Positions 23,972-31,394 of a DNA stretch of 41,815 nt are shown here, piece by piece; positions within the stretch are counted from its first letter, which is position 1; the number at the start of each line of letters is the position of its first letter. Under the pieces are notes generated by a model. The model was not told the origin of the DNA. It was given only the letters and a program-made list of their open reading frames with translations, and searched no databases. The stretch covers positions 1-41,815 of the forward strand of contig JBBDIE010000043.1 of assembly GCA_040880545.1 (NCBI GenBank), written 5' to 3'. A program made the translations under genes and the position numbers. The stretch comes from M55B112 sp040880545. GTDB lineage: Bacteria; Bacteroidota; Bacteroidia; Bacteroidales; GCA-2748055.

Positions 23972-24700
23972 TCATTTATTGCCTTTCTGTTCAATAAATT
24001 CAGTCACCTCATCAAATGTTAGTTTTTTAACATTTGTTACGATAAATGTATCCCTTAAAAAGTCACCATAGAGATTACATTCGTCAATCCCTTCAGTAAA
24101 AATATCTTTTACGGCATATTGTATAGGAAGCAGAACTACAAAATTTGCCAGGTAACCACTTACCTCACAATCTTCTATTTCTGCTTCATATTTTTTCAGC
24201 ACGTAGGGAAACTCTTTCCGGATAATTTTCTTTTGAAAATCTGTGAATTTCTTCCTGCTTCTGGCAATTAAAACCACAAAATACCGGAGTTTATTATCTT
24301 TTCCACCCAGTCCTGTTGAGATGAATACCTGGTTCTCCTCAAGCAAATGACTTTCAAGGTGCATCTTCGATTCCTGCAGTGCGAGAACACTCCAGTCATG
24401 CAGTCCTTCCTCCGGATTCTTCGCATACTCTTCTATAGCCCTGAAGGCTGAAACATCCTCAATTGTGGCCAGCCTGGCCAGTAATTTTTTTTTATTTTTA
24501 AGGGAGAACTCCGGTTCTCTGAGCAGATCAATCTGATCGAGTGCCCACTTATTATCATACTGTTGAGATACTTTTTTTGAGAATTCAAAATATTCCACCT
24601 GAAGATCCACATCGATGGTTCCCTCCATGATGTTAAGATTCCCGGGGTCTTTCCCAATCAACTCCCTGATTTTATCGTATAAATTCTCACTATCCTTCAT
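23972..24700 (-). CDS. Unrecognised soluble protein, HEAT-like helical N-half
   Basis: A 242-residue protein that I do not recognise. It has no signal peptide and no transmembrane segment. Residues about 30-115 are helical with a repeat-like look (SLKNKKKLLARLATIEDVSAFRAIEEYAKNP, then WSVLALQESKMHLES), reminiscent of HEAT-type repeats. Residues about 125-205 are beta/alpha (FISTGLGGKDNKLRYFVVLIARS and ANFVVLLPIQYAVKDIF). The end is acidic-basic. It is a single gene between the convergent DUF3276 gene and the divergent DUF456 gene. The regular composition and length make it a real gene. Confidence 0.7.
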   Translation of the reverse strand: MKDSENLYDKIRELIGKDPGNLNIMEGTIDVDLQVEYFEFSKKVSQQYDNKWALDQIDLLREPEFSLKNKKKLLARLATIEDVSAFRAIEEYAKNPEEGLHDWSVLALQESKMHLESHLLEENQVFISTGLGGKDNKLRYFVVLIARSRKKFTDFQKKIIRKEFPYVLKKYEAEIEDCEVSGYLANFVVLLPIQYAVKDIFTEGIDECNLYGDFLRDTFIVTNVKKLTFDEVTEFIEQKGNK

Positions 24701-24815
24701 CAGTCAAAATAAGTATGGATACTAAATATATAAAAAATCAATTTATTACAATTAAATTGATTGTTAAAATTTTTTTTTCGCAGCTATGTAAACTGAAATA
24801 TCGGCTCAGAATTCC

Positions 24816-24823
24816 TAAATTTG
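24816..24823 (+). promoter_or_regulatory. -7 element (TAAATTTG) before the DUF456 gene
   Basis: An exact TAnnTTTG match placed about 60 bases before ATG 24882. The -33 region has no clear TTTG. Confidence 0.4.
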
Positions 24824-24881
24824 AAATCGCAAAAACACTGAATCAGATTCCAATCGTGGAAATGGCAACCAAAAAATTCAA

Positions 24882-25370
24882 ATGATGGATATCCTATTAA
24901 TTATAGGCGGAATTGCGCTTATTGTAATCGGTTTCTTAGGTAGTGCGCTACCTGTATTGCCAGGCCCACCGCTGGCATGGGTTGGTTATTTACTTCTCCG
25001 CTGGACAGAATCTGTGGGAGATAATGAAAGTTATGATACAGCGTTGTGGATCATGCTCTTTTTTGTGGTTTTGGTTACCGTACTCGATTATGTTGTACCA
25101 GTCTGGGGCACAAAAAAATGGGGCGGATCCAGAGCTGGTATGTGGGGCGCCACCATAGGTCTTATCGTAGGTTTGTTCTTCGGACCCGTGGGCATTATCA
25201 TCGGCCCCTTTGCGGGTGCGTTTATTGGTGAACTCTCTTCCGGGAAGGAGCAAAAAGCAGCATTACGGGCAGGATGGGGTTCATTCCTCGGTTTTCTTCT
25301 GGGAGTCGGAATGAAACTAATGGTTTGTGCTACACTGCTGTTTTTGTTTATCTATCATTTGGTCAGGTAG
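24882..25370 (+). CDS. DUF456 family membrane protein
   Basis: A 162-residue integral membrane protein of unknown function. It has three to five hydrophobic stretches: 4-28 containing GFLGSALPVLPGPPLAW (the family signature), about 52-72, and a glycine-rich C-terminal half (GLIVGLFFGPVGIIIGPFAGAFIGE, then the last helix). Two adjacent ATG codons open the gene; either is possible. It converges on the ornithine carbamoyltransferase gene with 29 bases between them. Confidence 0.85.
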   Translation: MMDILLIIGGIALIVIGFLGSALPVLPGPPLAWVGYLLLRWTESVGDNESYDTALWIMLFFVVLVTVLDYVVPVWGTKKWGGSRAGMWGATIGLIVGLFFGPVGIIIGPFAGAFIGELSSGKEQKAALRAGWGSFLGFLLGVGMKLMVCATLLFLFIYHLVR

Positions 25371-25399
25371 ACGCTTTCAAGGCAATGGGAACGCCGGTA

Positions 25400-26401
25400 T
25401 TATGATCCCAGTGTTGCCACCATCACGGCTTTAATGGTATGCAAACGATTTTCGGCTTCATCGAAAACAATGGAATGTGCAGATTCAAAAACATCATCGG
25501 TCACCTCCATGGCCTCCAGTCCAAATTTTTTGTACATCTCCTCCCCTACCTTTGTATCCCTGTTATGAAACGCCGGCAGACAATGTAAAAACTTTACCTG
25601 TTTATTGCCGGTTTTCTCTAATACTGATTTATTGACCTGGTAAGGCTTTAATAATTCTATCCGTTCTTTCCACACTCCATCAGGTTCACCCATGGAAACC
25701 CATACATCGGTATATAGAAAATCAACTCCTTTTACTCCTTCGTCCACACGCTCGGTGATGGTAATTTTCGCCCCGGTTTTTTCAGCGATCTCCCAACATT
25801 GTTTTACAAGCGCTTCATCAGGCTGGCACTCCTTTGGCGCGACCGCCCTGAAATCCATGCCCATTTTTGCTGCACCTACAAGGAGTGAATTCCCCATATT
25901 GTTCTTTGCATCCCCGAGGTAAGCAAATGAAACTTCGTGTAACGGTTTGTCCGAATGTTCCATCATGGTCATGAAATCGGCCAGTATCTGGGTTGGATGA
26001 AACTCAGTGGTCAATCCGTTCCAGACCGGTACCCCTGCATACGCCCCAAGTTCTTCAACCACATCCTGTCCAAATCCCCGGTATTCAATTCCATCGTACA
26101 TTCTTCCAAGTACACGTGCTGTATCTTTCATCGATTCTTTGTGTCCGATCTGCGATCCCGACGGCCCCAGGTAGGTAACATGTGCGCCCTGTTCATAGGC
26201 AGCGACCTCAAAGGCACAACGGGTCCTGGTTGATGATTTCTCAAATATCAATGCGATGCTCTTCCCAGTTAGCCGGTGTACCTCGTTCCCACTGTACTTG
26301 GCTCTCTTCAGCGAAAAACTCAGTTCAAGCAAAAACCGAATCTCTTCAGGTGAAAAATCGAGTAATTTTAAAAAATTCCTGTTTCTCAAATTATAAGCCA
26401 T
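25400..26401 (-). CDS. argF/arcB: Ornithine carbamoyltransferase
   Basis: A 333-residue cytosolic transferase that interconverts ornithine plus carbamoyl phosphate and citrulline plus phosphate. The carbamoyl-phosphate loop STRT (57-60), HPTQ (135-138), the ornithine-binding TDVWVSMG (231-238) and the HCLPA loop (273-277) are all intact. The residues around them follow the E. coli ArgF and Pseudomonas ArcB subgroup very closely. Known Bacteroides arginine synthesis uses a different enzyme acting on N-succinylornithine, so this classic OTCase next to carbamate kinase points to a catabolic role (arcB). It starts 36 bases after the carbamate kinase stop, in one operon. Confidence 0.92.
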   Translation of the reverse strand: MAYNLRNRNFLKLLDFSPEEIRFLLELSFSLKRAKYSGNEVHRLTGKSIALIFEKSSTRTRCAFEVAAYEQGAHVTYLGPSGSQIGHKESMKDTARVLGRMYDGIEYRGFGQDVVEELGAYAGVPVWNGLTTEFHPTQILADFMTMMEHSDKPLHEVSFAYLGDAKNNMGNSLLVGAAKMGMDFRAVAPKECQPDEALVKQCWEIAEKTGAKITITERVDEGVKGVDFLYTDVWVSMGEPDGVWKERIELLKPYQVNKSVLEKTGNKQVKFLHCLPAFHNRDTKVGEEMYKKFGLEAMEVTDDVFESAHSIVFDEAENRLHTIKAVMVATLGS

Positions 26402-26437
26402 GATCGTATTTTTTTATTTCAGGTTCACAAAAATAGA

Positions 26438-27394
26438 TTAATCTTCGTATTCCATGGTAATTTTTGTACCATAACTTTTGTCCTCAAGCTTAAATGCTTC
26501 TGTGATCACACTCTTTGATCCCCCGTTTTTTATAAATTCAAGACAAGCCATTATTTTGGGGCCCATATCGCCTTCCCCGAACATTCCGGCCTCCAGGTAT
26601 TTCAACGTGTCCTTGTAATTTAGAAACTCCTTTTCCTCCTGTTCAGGTGTACCATAGTTCAAATAGACAAAAGGGACATCGGTTAAAATATAAAATTCGT
26701 CTGCTTTGATACGGGAAGCCAGCAGCGCTGAAGCATTGTCTTTATCGATCACTGCTTCTGAAGGTCTGACCCTCCCCTCTTCATCCATATATACCGGGAC
26801 ACCTCCTCCACCGGCTGCAATAATGATGGTGCCCTGCCTGGCGAGCGATTCAATAACCTTTTCATTCATGATCCCCACAGGTTTTGGTGACGGTACCACC
26901 CTGCGCCATCCTCCTTTCTGCTTTTTATCTTCCTTAAATTCCCACCCTTTCCCTTTCGTTAACCTCTCAGCCTCCTCCCTGTTGTAAATTTTACCAACCC
27001 TTTTGGTTGGTACCTTAAAAGCAGGGTCATCCTTCTCAACCAGTACCTGGGTAACAAGCGTTACGATCTCTTTTTTGATATTGTGCTTATTCAGTACATT
27101 CCTGAACATTCTTTCTATCATGTACCCGATACCTCCCTGTGAATCTGCCACACAAATATCAAGTGGCATCTGGGGTATATTATATACCGACTCCCCTGCA
27201 TCATTACGCATCAGTATATTCCCCACCTGAGGTCCGTTTCCATGGGTAATCACCAATTCATACCCCTCATTCAATAGATGAACCAGGTTTTCCAGCGTAT
27301 CGGTGGTGTTCTGTTCCTGCTCCTCTATCGTACCCGCCTGGTCACCCCGCAACAGCGCATTGCCTCCCAAAGCTATTACCGCAACTTTTTTCAT
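26438..27394 (-). CDS. arcC: Carbamate kinase
   Basis: A 318-residue cytosolic enzyme of the amino-acid kinase fold, forming ATP from carbamoyl phosphate and ADP in fermentative arginine, citrulline or purine breakdown. Visible blocks are VIALGGNALL (6-15), ITHGNGPQVGNIL, CVADSQGGIGYMIE, WRRVVPSPKPVGI, IAAGGGGVPVY, VIDKDNASALLA and MGPKIMACLEFI, all family hallmarks. ATG 27394 is the normal start; the frame extends six codons to 27412. It is first in the operon with ornithine carbamoyltransferase. No arginine deiminase or arginine/ornithine antiporter lies in the window. Confidence 0.95.
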   Translation of the reverse strand: MKKVAVIALGGNALLRGDQAGTIEEQEQNTTDTLENLVHLLNEGYELVITHGNGPQVGNILMRNDAGESVYNIPQMPLDICVADSQGGIGYMIERMFRNVLNKHNIKKEIVTLVTQVLVEKDDPAFKVPTKRVGKIYNREEAERLTKGKGWEFKEDKKQKGGWRRVVPSPKPVGIMNEKVIESLARQGTIIIAAGGGGVPVYMDEEGRVRPSEAVIDKDNASALLASRIKADEFYILTDVPFVYLNYGTPEQEEKEFLNYKDTLKYLEAGMFGEGDMGPKIMACLEFIKNGGSKSVITEAFKLEDKSYGTKITMEYED

Positions 27395-27417
27395 AATATT
27401 CAAAATTAACAAGAGTA

Positions 27418-27425
27418 CAAATCTA
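27418..27425 (-). promoter_or_regulatory. -7 element (TAGATTTG) for arcC-arcB
   Basis: An exact TAnnTTTG match on the minus strand, with transcription expected to start near 27411, about 17 bases before ATG 27394. There is no clear -33 element, which would suit an activator-dependent promoter. Confidence 0.5.
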
Positions 27426-27462
27426 GATTATTTATAGGCTTAATTACCACCGAATTCATGAT

Positions 27463-27477
27463 TTACAGCATATGTAA
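27463..27477 (-). promoter_or_regulatory. Possible operator dyad TTACA-N5-TGTAA upstream of arcC
   Basis: A perfect inverted repeat of five bases with a five-base centre, about 40-50 bases upstream of the arcC -7 element. The position suits an activator of the CRP/FNR type, but the sequence is short and occurs only once, so this is a guess. Confidence 0.25.
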
Positions 27478-27559
27478 CCATGTTATGCAGAGACTAGGCC
27501 TGCCTTGTCTCAACTGATCACAGATGATTTTAAAAAAAATGAATCGTTTCAAATTTCGC

Positions 27560-27591
27560 TTTGCTTTGTTCAACTTCGTTTCCTATTTTTA
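27560..27591 (+). promoter_or_regulatory. Possible promoter for the 27608 lipoprotein gene
   Basis: TTTG at 27560-27563, 20 bases, and TATTTTTA at 27584-27591 (seven of eight positions). The predicted leader would be only about 10 bases long. Confidence 0.35.
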
Positions 27592-27607
27592 GGCAATTTA
27601 TTATTGC

Positions 27608-28300
27608 ATGTCCAGATTCTTCCGATATATCTTACCCTTAATTGCCATCTTGTTCCTGAACCATGGGTGCGGGCGAACCAAAAGATCTTCAGAAACCATG
27701 GAAGGGCATCTCATAAAATACCAGGTTAATTACCTGGAAGATATGGCAGGTGACATTCCCACGAAATTGCTCCCCGACGTAATGGAAGCGTATTATACTA
27801 ACCGGTATGTTATGACCAGAATTCATGGTTTCTTTGGTCAGTTCACGCTTAGCCAGCTGGCAGATCTCAGTCATAATTCTGTAACTACACTGCTCAATTT
27901 TTTCGGAAACAAAATTTATTGTACAGGTGAGAAAGGAGAGCTGCCTGCCGGAATTTCAGAAATCAGGGAATATTCGGTGTTGATTACAAATGACACGTTA
28001 AGAATCGGTGGATTTTTATCCAGAAAAGCGGTGATCACTTCCGGGGAAGTTGCGTATGACATATTCTTTATTGAAGATATTGATATAAAAAATCCGAACA
28101 TAACCACCCCATATTATTTTATCGATTACGTACTTTCAGATTTCAGGGTCCAGCTCAGTATTCTGAAAATGAGGCTGATCATGGTTCATCATGAATACAC
28201 TTCCTTCAAATCATCCTATTTTGAAATTCCCGAAGATTACAAACAGGTTTCCAAAGAAACTATGGAAACTATTATTAACAACCTGTTCACAAAAGAATAG
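27608..28300 (+). CDS. Unrecognised exported lipoprotein
   Basis: A 230-residue protein that I cannot assign. The N-terminus is a lipoprotein signal (FFRYILPLIAILFLNHGC, lipidation Cys21). The rest is mixed beta/alpha: HLIKYQVNYLEDMAGDIPTKLLPDVMEAYYT, then FFGQFTLSQLADL, then paired strands (SVLITNDTLRIGGFLSRKAVI), with a final LPD/SFKSSYFEIPEDYKQVS helix. The KYQV…PTKLLPD…Y opening and the FEIPEDYK ending recall GLPGLI/DUF4412-type envelope proteins, but only weakly. It lies just before ftsK on the same strand with a 72-base gap. Confidence 0.65.
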   Translation: MSRFFRYILPLIAILFLNHGCGRTKRSSETMEGHLIKYQVNYLEDMAGDIPTKLLPDVMEAYYTNRYVMTRIHGFFGQFTLSQLADLSHNSVTTLLNFFGNKIYCTGEKGELPAGISEIREYSVLITNDTLRIGGFLSRKAVITSGEVAYDIFFIEDIDIKNPNITTPYYFIDYVLSDFRVQLSILKMRLIMVHHEYTSFKSSYFEIPEDYKQVSKETMETIINNLFTKE

Positions 28301-28372
28301 TTAACCTGTTGTCGTTATTACTAAATTAGTACTCTGAAATTATTGGGTATTCTTTGGCAGAATGTATTAGAA

Positions 28373-30718
28373 ATGAGCAGGAAAAAGAAAAAATCAAAAT
28401 CAATTGATGAAAAGGGATTTATCAAATTCCTGAAGGATGAACGGTTCCGGTATGCAACAGGCATCATAATGATTCTATTTGCATTCTACCTGTTCCTCTC
28501 CTTCATCTCCTATTTCTTTCACTGGGAAACGGACCAGGATTTTCGCTGGGCCGAAGTATTTTCCGGTCCGGAAATTACCGTAGAGAACCAGGGTGGGAAA
28601 TGGGGGGCATGGCTTTCCGACATTTTCATCAACAGGTGGTTCGGCTTCCCAAGCCTCCTGTTTCCAATTATTCTGATTGCATGGTCACTTCATTTTTTCA
28701 AGTTCAGTTTTTTTAAAATATGGTCCGTTACCAGAAACTCCCTCATCCTTATCATCCTGTTATCCATAACGTTTGGCGCCATATTCGGAAGCGCTTCAGG
28801 ATACCTGGGAGGTGGTCCGGGAGGCACACACGGCTTTCACATCAGCAGATGGATGATCGCCTTGATGGGGACAGTCGGAACCGGTTTTGCACTGACAATT
28901 CTGTTCTCCTCTTTTTTTCTCTTCACAACCCCGGTCCTGAACATGATTAAGGAGCGAAAAGGTATGCCGGGTGATGAAGAACCAAATGAGGAACATACCA
29001 ACGCCGATGAAGATCTCACCTTTGAACAAAGTACAGGACCTCAGGATAACGGCAGATCCGTTAAGCATGAAGAAGCTGAAGATGAAAATTTCATTGTCAG
29101 CGAGAATCATGTTACCGTTGATGAAAGGAGTAGTAATAATGGGGATGAAGTAGAGATAACAGTTGAAAAATCTTCTCAGGAGGAGCACCTGAAAGGGGAT
29201 GGAACGGCCGGCGAATTGCAGAATTATGATCCGACCCTGGAATTGCCAAATTACAAGCTTCCGCCACTCAGTATACTGAAAGATTATGATTCGGGAGATA
29301 CTACAGTTACCAATGAAGAGTTGATCTCCAATAAGAATAAGATTGTTGAAACCCTCGCATCCTATAAAATCAAGATTGATAAGATCAAGGCTACCATCGG
29401 ACCAACGGTAACTTTGTATGAGATCGTGCCTGCTCCGGGGATACGAATCTCCAAGATCAAGAATCTGGAAGATGATATTGCGCTAAGTCTGGCTGCTCTC
29501 GGAATCAGAATTATTGCTCCCATTCCTGGCAAGGGGACTATTGGAATTGAAGTTCCGAACCAGACACCCCGCCTGGTTGCGATGAAAACCATCCTTGGAT
29601 CCAGAAAATTCCAGGAATCGGATTTCGAACTGGCCATTGCTTTAGGTAAGACTATTTCCAATGAAACTTTTACGTTTGACCTGACCAAGATGCCACACCT
29701 GTTGGTGGCAGGGGCCACTGGTCAGGGTAAATCTGTGGGACTGAATGCCATAATTGCCTCCCTGCTTTACAAAAAACACCCGGCCCAGCTTAAATTTGTG
29801 ATGATTGATCCGAAAAAAGTGGAACTCTCCCTCTTTTCCAGGATAGAAAACCACTTCCTGGCCAAACTGGAAGACACAGAGGAGGCCATTATCACTGACA
29901 CGCAAAAGGTGATCAGCACCCTCAATGCACTGTGTGCCGAGATGGATGAGCGGTACGACCTGTTACAGATGGCTCATGTAAGAAATATTAAGGAATACAA
30001 CAAGAAATTCATCGACAGGAGATTAAATCCTGAAAAGGGGCACAGGTACATGCCGTTTATCGTAGTGGTGATTGATGAATTTGCAGATCTGATCATGACC
30101 GCCGGAAGGTCCATTGAGACCCCCATCTCAAGACTTGCACAACTGGCCAGGGCAATTGGTATTCATCTGGTGATTGCAACCCAGCGCCCCACAACAAACA
30201 TTATTACCGGCGTTATCAAAGCTAATTTCCCTGCCCGGATCGCATTTCGTGTATCTTCTGGAATCGACTCCAGAACAATTCTTGACGGACCCGGTGCAGA
30301 TCAGCTTATTGGCCGGGGCGACATGTTATTTATGAGCGGGAATGAGCCGGTGAGGATACAGTGTGCCTTTATAGATACACCTGAAATTGACGATCTGACT
30401 GAATTTATCAGTGAACAGAAAGGATATGCCGGGGCGATGGAACTGAAGGGGGTTGATGAAGGTACAGGGGAACCCATTGAGGTGGACATGAGAAAAAGAG
30501 ATGATATGTTTGAAGAGGCGGCCCGACTGGTAGTACAACACCAACAAGGTTCAACTTCACTTATACAGCGAAAGCTTGCACTTGGCTATAACCGCGCCGG
30601 AAGAATAGTTGATCAACTTGAGGCGGCCGGTATTCTTGGCCCCCCTGAAGGTAGTAAGGCCAGACAGGTTCTTGCCAAGGATGAATTCAGTTTGGAACAG
30701 ATTTTGAATGAACTCTAA
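28373..30718 (+). CDS. ftsK: DNA translocase FtsK/SpoIIIE
   Basis: A 781-residue septal DNA pump that moves chromosome ends and supports dimer resolution at dif. The N-terminus has four transmembrane helices (about 20-200). An acidic linker of about 110 residues follows (GDEEPNEEHTN…). The alpha/beta motor has Walker A GATGQGKS (447-454), IDPKKVELSLF, Walker B VVVIDEFADLI and an ATQRPTTNIITG loop. The C-terminal gamma winged helix (about 715-781, QRKLALGYNRAGRIVDQLEAAGILGP) reads orienting DNA motifs. ATG 28373 (MSRKKKKSKS) is preferred over a TTG ten codons upstream. The lolA-like gene follows after 12 bases. Confidence 0.95.
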   Translation: MSRKKKKSKSIDEKGFIKFLKDERFRYATGIIMILFAFYLFLSFISYFFHWETDQDFRWAEVFSGPEITVENQGGKWGAWLSDIFINRWFGFPSLLFPIILIAWSLHFFKFSFFKIWSVTRNSLILIILLSITFGAIFGSASGYLGGGPGGTHGFHISRWMIALMGTVGTGFALTILFSSFFLFTTPVLNMIKERKGMPGDEEPNEEHTNADEDLTFEQSTGPQDNGRSVKHEEAEDENFIVSENHVTVDERSSNNGDEVEITVEKSSQEEHLKGDGTAGELQNYDPTLELPNYKLPPLSILKDYDSGDTTVTNEELISNKNKIVETLASYKIKIDKIKATIGPTVTLYEIVPAPGIRISKIKNLEDDIALSLAALGIRIIAPIPGKGTIGIEVPNQTPRLVAMKTILGSRKFQESDFELAIALGKTISNETFTFDLTKMPHLLVAGATGQGKSVGLNAIIASLLYKKHPAQLKFVMIDPKKVELSLFSRIENHFLAKLEDTEEAIITDTQKVISTLNALCAEMDERYDLLQMAHVRNIKEYNKKFIDRRLNPEKGHRYMPFIVVVIDEFADLIMTAGRSIETPISRLAQLARAIGIHLVIATQRPTTNIITGVIKANFPARIAFRVSSGIDSRTILDGPGADQLIGRGDMLFMSGNEPVRIQCAFIDTPEIDDLTEFISEQKGYAGAMELKGVDEGTGEPIEVDMRKRDDMFEEAARLVVQHQQGSTSLIQRKLALGYNRAGRIVDQLEAAGILGPPEGSKARQVLAKDEFSLEQILNEL

Positions 30719-30730
30719 TAAACTATTGTC

Positions 30731-31378
30731 ATGAAATCGTTAATACCCTGGATTCTTTGCCTGCCTGTTCTCTCGTTATTCGGACAGAAAGATGTAACTG
30801 CTGAACAGTTCCTGGACAATGTATCGAAAGAGCTGAATCCCGAACATGCACTGAATATCGAATTTGACTATATACGTGATGACCTGAAGTCCGAAAGCAC
30901 ACTTCAGGGAGAAGGTTCACTCATTCTCATGGGGGAAAAATACAAAATCGACCTGGGAGATGCCGTTATTTACTTCGATGGTACTAAACAATACTCATTG
31001 CAGACAGAGATTGAAGAGGTTTATATCAGTGTTCCGGATCCTGATAACACGGAATTTCTCTTTTCGGACCCCATCAGGTTGCTGAGAAACTACAAGGAGG
31101 ATTTCAAATACAGGAACATGGGTCACGGCCATTTCCAGGGAATTCCGGCCACTGAAATTCAACTTTACCCGGAAGAACTCGGCGGTCCTTATGCCCTGGT
31201 TAAACTATTCTTCTCCATTGAAAAACAGGATCTGTTGTCTATCGTTATCCGCCATAAGGATGGTATACTGTATACCATGATCGTTACCAAAATGAAAAGA
31301 AAAGAGGATCCGGGCATCGAATTCTTCCGTTTTAACCAGCAGGAGTACCCCAATGTAGATGTGATAGAACTGATTTAA
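30731..31378 (+). CDS. LolA-like outer-membrane lipoprotein carrier
   Basis: A 215-residue periplasmic protein. Residues 1-18 are a signal peptide (…VLSLFGQ). The rest fits the LolA fold: an opening helix (TAEQFLDNVSKEL), then antiparallel strands with the family pattern GEGSLILMGEKYKIDLGDAVIYFDGTKQYSLQ and a late VVIRHKDGILYTMIVTKMKR strand pair. LolA ferries lipoproteins to the outer membrane. It follows ftsK by 12 bases, a frequent order in bacteria, and probably shares its transcript. It converges on the PgpH-like gene. Confidence 0.85.
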   Translation: MKSLIPWILCLPVLSLFGQKDVTAEQFLDNVSKELNPEHALNIEFDYIRDDLKSESTLQGEGSLILMGEKYKIDLGDAVIYFDGTKQYSLQTEIEEVYISVPDPDNTEFLFSDPIRLLRNYKEDFKYRNMGHGHFQGIPATEIQLYPEELGGPYALVKLFFSIEKQDLLSIVIRHKDGILYTMIVTKMKRKEDPGIEFFRFNQQEYPNVDVIELI

Positions 31379-31394
31379 TTTCTCCCTATCCCCC

